From positions 1-41,409 of the forward strand of contig UQWU01000010.1 of the NCBI GenBank assembly GCA_900544885.1: a stretch of DNA of 41,409 nucleotides, written 5' to 3'. This document shows positions 1 to 6,623 of the stretch, in pieces. The first letter of the stretch is position 1, and every line of letters starts with the position of its first letter. The notes beneath the pieces are model-generated. The model saw nothing but the letters and a program-made list of their open reading frames with translations. It searched no databases and was not told where the DNA came from. The translations under genes and the position numbers were made by a program. This DNA is from an uncultured Phascolarctobacterium sp. Lineage in GTDB: Bacteria; Bacillota; Negativicutes; Acidaminococcales; Acidaminococcaceae.

Positions 1-2
1 GC

Positions 3-455
3 AGTAAAAGCAAGAGTGATAACGTTATATTAACTCTTGTAGAACGTCTTACACGCAAGTACATAGCCATTAAAATCGAAGGAAAAACAACATCTTCCGT
101 TAGTAAAGCTATGGAATACTTGAAAAATTACTATGGCGATAAGTTTAGCCAGATATTCAAAACTATAACAAGTGATAACGGTAGTGAATTTGCTGAACTC
201 GCAAAGCTTGAAGATAACACAAAGACAAAAGTATACTTTGCCCACCCTTACAGTTCATGGGAAAGAGGTTCTAACGAACGTCACAATGGTCTTTTAAGAA
301 GATTTATTCCTAAAGGAAAGAGAATAGGCAAATATACTTCTGATGATATTCTGTTGACAGCAGATTGGTGTAATTTGTTACCCAGGAAAATACTCGGATA
401 CAAATCACCTGATGATCTATTCGAGAATGAGCTTGATAAGATTTATGCAGCTTGA
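3..455 (+). CDS. IS30-family transposase, C-terminal part (cut by window edge)
   Basis: The frame is open from the left window edge, so the N-terminal DNA-binding half and the first catalytic Asp lie outside. The visible part is the C-terminal half of a DDE (RNase H-fold) integrase core: a TSDNGSEF stretch carries the second Asp, and a later WERGSNERHNG segment followed by LRRFIPKG carries the Glu. That spacing and the N-E-R-x-N-x-x-L-R-R-x-x-P-K-G signature are typical of IS30 transposases, which cut and join transposon ends in the cytoplasm. No stop or frameshift interrupts the visible part, so the element may be intact. It reads towards the convergent FAD-oxidase gene, whose stop codon lies only 47 bases after the transposase stop. 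An ATG at 111 exists but lies inside the conserved core and is not the real start. Confidence 0.9.
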   Translation, partial: SKSKSDNVILTLVERLTRKYIAIKIEGKTTSSVSKAMEYLKNYYGDKFSQIFKTITSDNGSEFAELAKLEDNTKTKVYFAHPYSSWERGSNERHNGLLRRFIPKGKRIGKYTSDDILLTADWCNLLPRKILGYKSPDDLFENELDKIYAA

Positions 456-462
456 TTTTTTA

Positions 463-492
463 AAAGTGTGCAACTTCTTATTGCAATTTAGG
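463..492. mobile_element. Likely right end of the IS30 element
   Basis: After the transposase stop there is a short tail with GTGCAAC then TTGCAATTTAGG, which resembles the terminal inverted repeats of IS30-family elements (ends of the TTGCAATT-type near the transposase stop). The outer boundary is placed at about 492. It cannot be proved because the left end and the target duplication are outside the window. The neighbouring dehydrogenase stop codon begins at 504-502 (minus strand), so the insertion apparently fell just behind that gene without disrupting it. Confidence 0.5.
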
Positions 493-501
493 AATTTTTC
501 C

Positions 502-1908
502 TTATGCGTTAATTAATTTACCGGGGTTAAGAATATTATTGGGGTCCATAGCACGTTTAATGGTCTGCATAATAGACATTTCTACCGGATCACAGCAGGC
601 TGCCAAAGCTTCCAGTTTTTTCGCACCGATACCGTGCTCACCTGATAAGCGGCCACCTAAGCTATAAACATAAGCATAACAGATTTCATGGAATGCATTT
701 AATTGTCTTTCCCATTCTTCATCACTCATGTCTATTTTTAAAATGCTGAAATGAAGATTACCATCACCGGCATGAGCTAAGCACATGCATTTGAAATCAT
801 AATCCTTAGAAACCTCCATCAGATGCTCTAAGCAAACAGCGATTTTATCTACAGGAACAACGAAATCGTCAGAAGTAGAAACTCTACTTAAAGCTTTAGC
901 ACCCTCCAGGCAGCTACGACGAACCTTCCAAACACGTTCATCAGCCTCAACTACATCAGTCGCACCACATTCAGTGCAAATTTCATCTAATTGTTCCATC
1001 TTTAAATCAAGTTCATCTTCATTAAAGGTCTCGACGGTAACGATAACATAGCTGCCATCTTCATAATGCGGCAGACGCAGCTCAGCATAATCACTAGCTG
1101 CACGGACAAAGCCATTATCCATAAATTCTACACTAGTAGGATTTAAGCCAGCCTTTATTAAACTGGGCACTAAATCTACAGCTTTATTAATATCAGTAAA
1201 AATTGCTAAAATATCAATACGATACGGACACAATGGTAACAGTTTCAAGGTTGCTTTAGTAATAATACCTAAGGTTCCTTCACTGCCCATAATTAGTTGG
1301 TCCAGACAATAACCGGTACTACATTTTTTCAGGCGACTACCTAATTCTACGATTTCACCTTGCGGAGTTACTACTTCAATAGAATAAACCTGATGGCGGG
1401 TAGTACCATAACGTACAGCCTTGTTGCCACCGGCATTAGTTGCAATGTTACCACCGATTAAGCAGCTTTCAGCACTACACGGATCACCTGCATACAGTAG
1501 GCCTGCTTCATTAGCTTTTGCTTGAATTTCAGATGTTCTAGCACCAGCTTCAACCACCATGTACATAGCATCTTCATTCATTTCCAAAATTTTATCCATA
1601 CGTTCCAGCAAAAGCACAATGCCGCCGCAAACAGGAATTGCACCACAAGATACACTGGTACCTGCACTACGTGGAGTAACCGGGACTAAAAATTTATTAG
1701 CAAGTTTCATTACTGCAGCTACTTCTTCTGTATTACCAGGTAATACAACTACTTCCGGCAAGTGATGATAGTGCGGATCCGGTTCTTCGTCAGTTTTATA
1801 ACGTTCCAACGTTTCCGGATCATTTTTAACAAATTCCTCACCTAAAGCAGCACGTAAAGCTGCTAAAACTTCTTCTGTTACAGGGTTATAAGTATGTGTT
1901 TGCGTCAT
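502..1908 (-). CDS. FAD-linked 2-hydroxyacid dehydrogenase (GlcD/D-lactate dehydrogenase type), copy 1
   Basis: VAO/PCMH-fold flavoprotein, 468 residues from the chosen start. The N-terminal FAD-binding domain shows the PRSAGTS loop, the SCLIGGN-ATNAGG-KAVRYG stretch that cradles the FAD, and MGSEGTLGIIT. The C-terminal cap domain has HAGDGNLH and SGEHGIGAKK, typical of glycolate oxidase GlcD, D-lactate dehydrogenase and D-2-hydroxyglutarate dehydrogenase. These oxidise a D-2-hydroxyacid to the 2-oxoacid and pass electrons to a ferredoxin, ETF or quinone; the exact substrate cannot be read from sequence. The longest frame begins nine bases upstream at a TTG that touches the GAGAGGA Shine-Dalgarno. 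The ATG at 1908 has proper spacing and gives the same length as the neighbouring paralogue. It is the third gene of a unit led by an EFR1-type ferredoxin. No GlcE or GlcF subunit is present. Confidence 0.85.
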   Translation of the reverse strand: MTQTHTYNPVTEEVLAALRAALGEEFVKNDPETLERYKTDEEPDPHYHHLPEVVVLPGNTEEVAAVMKLANKFLVPVTPRSAGTSVSCGAIPVCGGIVLLLERMDKILEMNEDAMYMVVEAGARTSEIQAKANEAGLLYAGDPCSAESCLIGGNIATNAGGNKAVRYGTTRHQVYSIEVVTPQGEIVELGSRLKKCSTGYCLDQLIMGSEGTLGIITKATLKLLPLCPYRIDILAIFTDINKAVDLVPSLIKAGLNPTSVEFMDNGFVRAASDYAELRLPHYEDGSYVIVTVETFNEDELDLKMEQLDEICTECGATDVVEADERVWKVRRSCLEGAKALSRVSTSDDFVVPVDKIAVCLEHLMEVSKDYDFKCMCLAHAGDGNLHFSILKIDMSDEEWERQLNAFHEICYAYVYSLGGRLSGEHGIGAKKLEALAACCDPVEMSIMQTIKRAMDPNNILNPGKLINA

Positions 1909-2035
1909 GTTCTTCAATCCTCTCTTTTCTACAATTCTTCCATGCTTCTTTTACTATAAGATAGCGAATAGCAGGCGTGACACATCGCTAAAGTACAACT
2001 TCAGCTATATTTCTAGCGTAACAATAACTCACTGT

Positions 2036-3442
2036 TTACGCATTAAAAACTTTACCAGGATTCAAAATCATATTAGGATCCCAAGCTAATTTAATTTTAC
2101 GCATTAAATCCAACTCACCTACAGGAGTAAATTCTTCCATGTATTCCAACTTCTTAGCACCAATACCATGTTCACCTGCTAGGCGTCCGCCTTGTCCATA
2201 AACATAAGCATAAACTTCTTCGTGGAAGTCATGCACGTTTTTCTCCCATTCTTCATCGGACATATCGCATTTGCACAGGACTAAGTGCAGATTGCCGTCG
2301 CCAATATGTGCATTAATTTTTACAGGTACTTGGAACGGATATTTAGCACCAATAGTCATTATTTCATCAATAACGTGAGCAATTTTATCTACAGGAACAA
2401 CAACGTCATCGGTAATAGAAACCTTGCTGACGAGGCTAACAGATTCTTGGCAGTTACGGCGCATAGCCCAGATACGGTCATCTGCTTCCAGAACGTCAAC
2501 AGCACCTGCGGCTTCGCAGATTTCGTCCAATTGTTCCATTTTCATATCTAGTTCGTCTTCATTATAGGTTTCAACGGTAATGATAACATAAATACCGTCT
2601 TCCATATGCGGAGCACCTTTGAATTCCAAAAATTCAGAAGTAGAACGTACATAAGAGTTATCCATATATTCGATACTAGTAGGATTAATGCCTGCTTTAA
2701 TAACCTGCGGGACAACACTCAAAGCTTGTACAGCATCTTGGAAAACAGCCAGCAAATCAAAACGATACGGAGGCAGCGGTTGCAATTTTAATGTTGCTTT
2801 AGTGATGATGCCTAAAGTACCTTCACTACCCATTACCAATTGTTCCATGCAATAACCTGTGCTACATTTTTTAAGTCTTGCACCTACTTCAACAATTTCA
2901 CCTGTCGGAGTTACCATTTCTAAGCTATAAACCTGATTACGGGTTACGCCATAACGAACAGCTTTATTACCACCGGCATTAGTTGCTAAATTACCGCCGA
3001 TTAAGCAGCTTTCAGCACTGCACGGGTCACCTGCATATAAATAGCCTGCTTCATTAGCCATTTTTTGAATATCGATAGTACGCACACCTGCTTCAACTAC
3101 CATATACATAGCATCAGCATTCATTTCAATAATTTTATTCATGCGTTCCATCAGAAGTACGATACCGCCGCAAACAGCAATCGCACCATCAGCTAAGCTG
3201 GTACCGCCACTGCGAACAGTTACAGGTACATTGTATTTGTTACACAGCTTCACAACAGCAGCAACCTCTTCCGCATTAGCAGGACGAACAACGGCTTCAG
3301 GAAGATGGAAACGACGAGAGTCAGTTTCTTCATCAGTCTTGTATTGATCCAACTTCTCCGGAGCAGTTAAAACATATTCTTCACCTAATGCAGCACGTAA
3401 TTCCGCCAGCATAGCATCATTTACTTGATTATATTCTTTCAT
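2036..3442 (-). CDS. FAD-linked 2-hydroxyacid dehydrogenase (GlcD type), copy 2
   Basis: Paralogue of the gene at 502-1908, same length (468 residues) and collinear throughout. Shared landmarks are the FAD-binding SCLIGGN-ATNAGGNKAVRYG region, MGSEGTLGIIT, and the C-terminal HIGDGNLH and AGEHGIGAKK motifs. Its ATG directly follows the stop codon of the upstream flavodoxin/ferredoxin gene with no gap, and its ribosome binding site (CAGGAGG) lies inside that gene, so the two are almost certainly co-transcribed and translationally coupled. The reaction is probably oxidation of a D-2-hydroxyacid (D-lactate, glycolate or 2-hydroxyglutarate). The paralogues differ mainly in the C-terminal cap (for example KVSITDDVVVP here versus RVSTSDDFVVP in copy 1), which could mean different substrates. 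A 127-base gap with no clear terminator separates it from copy 1. Confidence 0.85.
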   Translation of the reverse strand: MKEYNQVNDAMLAELRAALGEEYVLTAPEKLDQYKTDEETDSRRFHLPEAVVRPANAEEVAAVVKLCNKYNVPVTVRSGGTSLADGAIAVCGGIVLLMERMNKIIEMNADAMYMVVEAGVRTIDIQKMANEAGYLYAGDPCSAESCLIGGNLATNAGGNKAVRYGVTRNQVYSLEMVTPTGEIVEVGARLKKCSTGYCMEQLVMGSEGTLGIITKATLKLQPLPPYRFDLLAVFQDAVQALSVVPQVIKAGINPTSIEYMDNSYVRSTSEFLEFKGAPHMEDGIYVIITVETYNEDELDMKMEQLDEICEAAGAVDVLEADDRIWAMRRNCQESVSLVSKVSITDDVVVPVDKIAHVIDEIMTIGAKYPFQVPVKINAHIGDGNLHLVLCKCDMSDEEWEKNVHDFHEEVYAYVYGQGGRLAGEHGIGAKKLEYMEEFTPVGELDLMRKIKLAWDPNMILNPGKVFNA

Positions 3443-4219
3443 TTATTTTGCCTCCTGTGAAAATAATTCTTGGATGTTGATATTAGGATTAACATAATTT
3501 TTCTTGTCAGACGCACCTTTGCCGCCTAACTTCAAAGCATGTTTAGGACACCAACGCACACATGCAAAGCAAGTCGCACATTGATTGCCGGGAACTGGCT
3601 TTCCGTCCTGCATGGTAATATTTCCTACAGGGCAAACTTTAACACATTTACCGCAGCTAATGCATTTACTGAAATCAAGCTCTAATTTCTCAATATTCAA
3701 TATATTGCGCATATACCACCAACCTAAAGCTACGCCTCCATACTTCCACAACGTTTTTTCTTCACATTGAGTCGTATCTTGTCTACGCTTATGCAGATAG
3801 GTCAGTATTGACTGCAGCTTTTGATCAGCCTCTATTAGCATACTTCTTGCTTTAGCAGGAGGCGTCACAAAAAAATTATCGGGCATAATAATTGCATCCG
3901 CATAATCAAGCTGTATTTCTTTTTTTGCCAATAACAGCTGCATATGTTTCAACGCACGCCCTTGATTACCTCCCATTGTTACCAAACCAAAGCAGTATTT
4001 GGGATTAGCCTGCAAAACAGTAATAAACTTCTGCACTAAAGGCGGTAAATCAAAACAATATACAGGACAGACAAATCCAATGACATCATCCTGTATACAA
4101 TATGGTTGAGCGATATACCTAGCCATGCTTTCCAAACGGCAATTCGAAAAAACAGCAGCAACTTGCTTTGCGACATCTAAACTGTTTCCTGTGCCTGAAA
4201 AATAAAAAACCACAGCCAT
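3443..4219 (-). CDS. EFR1-type flavodoxin/ferredoxin fusion protein
   Basis: A 258-residue cytoplasmic electron carrier. The N-terminus is a flavodoxin-like fold with an FMN phosphate loop (FSGTGNS, residues 7-13). The C-terminus, about residues 185-225, holds two 4Fe-4S cluster motifs of the bacterial ferredoxin type: C-I-S-C-G-K-C-x3-CP and C-A-T-C-F-A-C-x3-CP. This layout matches the 'EFR1 family ferrodoxin' group common in anaerobic Firmicutes. As first gene of a three-gene unit it is the plausible electron acceptor or donor for the two downstream flavoprotein dehydrogenases; that link is inferred from gene order and zero spacing. The start ATG is preceded by AGGTGAG at suitable distance. 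Confidence 0.85.
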   Translation of the reverse strand: MAVVFYFSGTGNSLDVAKQVAAVFSNCRLESMARYIAQPYCIQDDVIGFVCPVYCFDLPPLVQKFITVLQANPKYCFGLVTMGGNQGRALKHMQLLLAKKEIQLDYADAIIMPDNFFVTPPAKARSMLIEADQKLQSILTYLHKRRQDTTQCEEKTLWKYGGVALGWWYMRNILNIEKLELDFSKCISCGKCVKVCPVGNITMQDGKPVPGNQCATCFACVRWCPKHALKLGGKGASDKKNYVNPNINIQELFSQEAK

Positions 4220-4262
4220 TTATCTCACCTACAATTCCCTAAAATAATTGTCATCGTTTTTC

Positions 4263-4291
4263 ATTATAGTATAAAACTTTTTATTTGTCTT
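4263..4291 (-). promoter_or_regulatory. Candidate sigma-A promoter for the EFR1-dehydrogenase unit
   Basis: On the minus strand a perfect TATAAT (4268-4263) is preceded, with a 17-base spacer, by AAGACA (4291-4286, four of six matches to TTGACA). It lies about 45 bases upstream of the EFR1 start codon. Confidence 0.5.
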
Positions 4292-4350
4292 GCATTTAGT
4301 ATGTAAAACTTTTGTAGCAAACTATAATAATGCTGATTTTTCGAAAATTT

Positions 4351-4402
4351 GTTACTTTTTAAACAAAAGTAACAAAAAGGCCTTCCCTTAAAGGAAGACC
4401 TT
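4351..4402 (-). terminator. Rho-independent terminator of the OmpP1/FadL gene
   Basis: Minus-strand transcript forms an AAGGTCTTCC / GGAAGGCCTT stem just after the stop codon, followed by a T-rich tract. A second inverted repeat (GTTACTTTT / AAAAGTAAC, 4351-4373) lies immediately beyond and may act as back-up. Confidence 0.8.
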
Positions 4403-4412
4403 AAAAGCAATA

Positions 4413-5678
4413 TTAGAAGCTACGTTGATAGGAAATGCTAGCAATTTTAGTAAAGCTGTCATGGGTATTAGCATGATCATAGCCATCAAATGCGCCGCCT
4501 TTGAAGCTTAAGCTGCCTACATCCATCCAGCCTAAAGCAATAGCTACAGTTTGTTTGTCGTCATTATAACGAGCACCGATGGAATAAGTTTTACGATCAC
4601 CAGTCGGCACCATGAAGTCACCGCCATCGTAAGGAATACAGCCTTCATCAAAAGCATATCCTGCCATCAAGGTATATTTATCACTTACCTTATGCTCCAG
4701 ACCGATTGCATAACGCCAACCGCTTTCCCAGTTTTTATTTGCATTAATACTACAACCGCTTTCCCAGTTTTTATTTGCATTAATACTATTCGATAAAACT
4801 GGTACTGTTAAATCAGATAAGGAAATATTTAAAGCATCATAGGTACTCCAATTAGTACGAGTAGCATTTAATTCCACGCGGGTTTTATCATCAAATTTAT
4901 GATTGTAGCCAATGGACCAGCTATCAGGTAAAGTTACTACACCATAGGCATTACCAAAAGTATCAACTTTACCGCAAATATTATAACCTTTTAAATCAGC
5001 CTCTAAGGAATGAGTAATGCGGCTACGATAAACTACACCCATTTCGTTTTTATCATCAAAAGTATAATTAGCCGCTGCATTCCAGCCTAAAGCATAGCTT
5101 TCACCTTTGATTTGCGTTGTGCCCAATTTACCAGAATTAATATTCTTCTGCAATTCTAATCCAGCATAGTTAATTTCTGCACCGACAGCAGCACTCCATT
5201 TATCATCAAATTTATGAGCATATGTCGGAGTTAAGCTAACACCGTTTAAACGGGAGAAAAATGCATTATTAGAAGCAATGCTTTTACGTTCAAACTCGGA
5301 AACCATAGCAAAACGAGAAAAAGCACCGATACCGAACCAATCTTTATCGTTTACTTGTTTTACATAAAAAGTAGAACCAGCCCAACCAGGATGAACTACA
5401 TTTTTACCGGCCTCAATATTTGCATTATTTTTATACAAATCGTATTCGCCATGGGGGCTAAGATAAGTAACGCTGTTTTTTAAAGCTTCGCCTTTAACTT
5501 TAGTAATAGAAGCAGGGTTATAAGCAACGCTTGCTGCATCATTTTCAGCAAACATACGAGCACCGCCCATTGCAACGCCCTCTGCACTCCATTCATTAAT
5601 AGCAAAACCTTCTGCACCGGCAACTTGAGGAACCATCATTGCCGCTACAGCACCTAAAGCTAATAAATATTTTTTCAT
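4413..5678 (-). CDS. OmpP1/FadL/TodX-family outer-membrane protein
   Basis: A 421-residue outer-membrane beta-barrel from the chosen ATG. The N-terminal signal peptide (MKKYLLALGAVAAMMVP, cleavage near AGA-EG) is followed by the FadL-type amino terminus: GFAINEWSAEGVAMGGAR, then NDAASVAYNPASI. FadL-family proteins form 14-strand barrels with an N-terminal plug and import hydrophobic molecules such as long-chain fatty acids. The remainder shows alternating amphipathic strands and ends in an aromatic residue (SYQRSF), as expected for BAM-dependent assembly. The open frame extends 26 codons upstream, but only the ATG at 5678 gives a signal peptide and a usable ribosome binding site (GAAGGG, 12-base spacing). 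About residues 298-321 are a perfect tandem duplication of 12 codons. The gene is monocistronic, with its own terminator. Confidence 0.85.
   Translation of the reverse strand: MKKYLLALGAVAAMMVPQVAGAEGFAINEWSAEGVAMGGARMFAENDAASVAYNPASITKVKGEALKNSVTYLSPHGEYDLYKNNANIEAGKNVVHPGWAGSTFYVKQVNDKDWFGIGAFSRFAMVSEFERKSIASNNAFFSRLNGVSLTPTYAHKFDDKWSAAVGAEINYAGLELQKNINSGKLGTTQIKGESYALGWNAAANYTFDDKNEMGVVYRSRITHSLEADLKGYNICGKVDTFGNAYGVVTLPDSWSIGYNHKFDDKTRVELNATRTNWSTYDALNISLSDLTVPVLSNSINANKNWESGCSINANKNWESGWRYAIGLEHKVSDKYTLMAGYAFDEGCIPYDGGDFMVPTGDRKTYSIGARYNDDKQTVAIALGWMDVGSLSFKGGAFDGYDHANTHDSFTKIASISYQRSF
4717..4788. repeat. Perfect 36-base tandem duplication inside the OmpP1/FadL gene
   Basis: Two adjacent, identical 36-base copies (4717-4752 and 4753-4788). 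They encode the peptide SINANKNWESG twice, with the last codon differing only through its junction (Cys after the first copy, Trp after the second). The duplication is in frame and adds 12 residues. Confidence 0.95.
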
Positions 5679-5734
5679 CGATTTATACATCCCTTCGTCA
5701 AAAAATCGTTCACATATGTTATACATTTTAACAT

Positions 5735-5758
5735 TTTTGCTAAAGAGATGTAGCAAAA
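5735..5758. promoter_or_regulatory. Inverted repeat upstream of the OmpP1/FadL gene
   Basis: Perfect 8-base arms, TTTTGCTA and TAGCAAAA, separated by 8 bases. It sits about 57 bases upstream of the porin start, where an operator or 5' leader hairpin would lie. It is not followed by a T-run in either direction, so it is not an ordinary terminator. Confidence 0.4.
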
Positions 5759-5778
5759 CATTTAATCAATCATTTTAA

Positions 5779-6594
5779 TTAATTAATTAAATCATTAACT
5801 TGTTCAGAACTTGATTTTTCTACTTCTTGTGCTTGTCTACGTTTAAAATTCTCTTCCTGAAGCTTACGTACTTCATCTAAAGTCATTACATTATCTCGTT
5901 CCCAAGGTTGATATTGAATGGTAGTGCAATGGTGATACTTAGCATAACGCTCCTTAGCATCCTGTTCAGCCGCAGCTTCTGCCAAATCTTTTTTAGTAGC
6001 TTCGGTAAGCGGAAAATATTGATAAGCTTCTTCTAAAAGCAAAGCCGCCTTATTATATTCTTCCTGCATCGCTAAGCTTTCTGCCATAAATTTCAGAGCA
6101 TGAAAAGCATAAGCATTTACACAGGATTTTGCTTTTTGCTCATTCAGCATAGTAGCAGCTTTTTCCCAAGCTTCCTCCTGCTTACCGCAATGACGCATAA
6201 TTTCTAAGCTACGAGCCCAGATTGCACCTCGATCGGCACTACGGAACACATGTTGATATTCACGGCACAGACGATCAGCTTCTTTTAAATAAACTAAAGG
6301 TGCATCTCCGATACCAGTTAAAGTCCACACAATTTCTGCAATATCACGTAAGCACAAAACCTTATGCTCAACTTCGCTCAAACCAAATTCCGGAGCATCA
6401 TTCATATCAGGCTGTACATCCTTTACGGTAGCTAAAACAGCCATAGCTCCTTCTATATCCTTGAGAATCATCAGCATACGTCCAACATTACTGCGGCATT
6501 TCCAATCATCATAGTCATTTATTAAATTCAAAGGAATCGGATAATCACAGGTAGCTACTTTTTGTACATATTCACGCCATTCAGCTTTTTCCAT
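5779..6594 (-). CDS. Unrecognised helical protein (possibly TPR-like)
   Basis: A 271-residue soluble protein without signal peptide or membrane segments; I do not recognise the family. It is rich in Ala, Glu, Leu and Lys, and its middle part (about residues 80-200) reads as consecutive amphipathic helices with TPR-like spacing (EAWEKAATMLNEQ, then EEYNKAALLLEEAYQYFP). The C-terminus is highly charged and rich in Gln and Ser, probably disordered. It starts at an ATG with a strong AGGAGG site and lies 29 bases behind ligA, so it is likely the last gene of the pcrA-ligA transcription unit. A role alongside DNA repair is not supported by sequence; a scaffold or bookkeeping role is a guess from fold alone. 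Confidence 0.75.
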   Translation of the reverse strand: MEKAEWREYVQKVATCDYPIPLNLINDYDDWKCRSNVGRMLMILKDIEGAMAVLATVKDVQPDMNDAPEFGLSEVEHKVLCLRDIAEIVWTLTGIGDAPLVYLKEADRLCREYQHVFRSADRGAIWARSLEIMRHCGKQEEAWEKAATMLNEQKAKSCVNAYAFHALKFMAESLAMQEEYNKAALLLEEAYQYFPLTEATKKDLAEAAAEQDAKERYAKYHHCTTIQYQPWERDNVMTLDEVRKLQEENFKRRQAQEVEKSSSEQVNDLIN

Positions 6595-6623
6595 TTTTCT
6601 TACCTCCTAATATTTAACATTAA

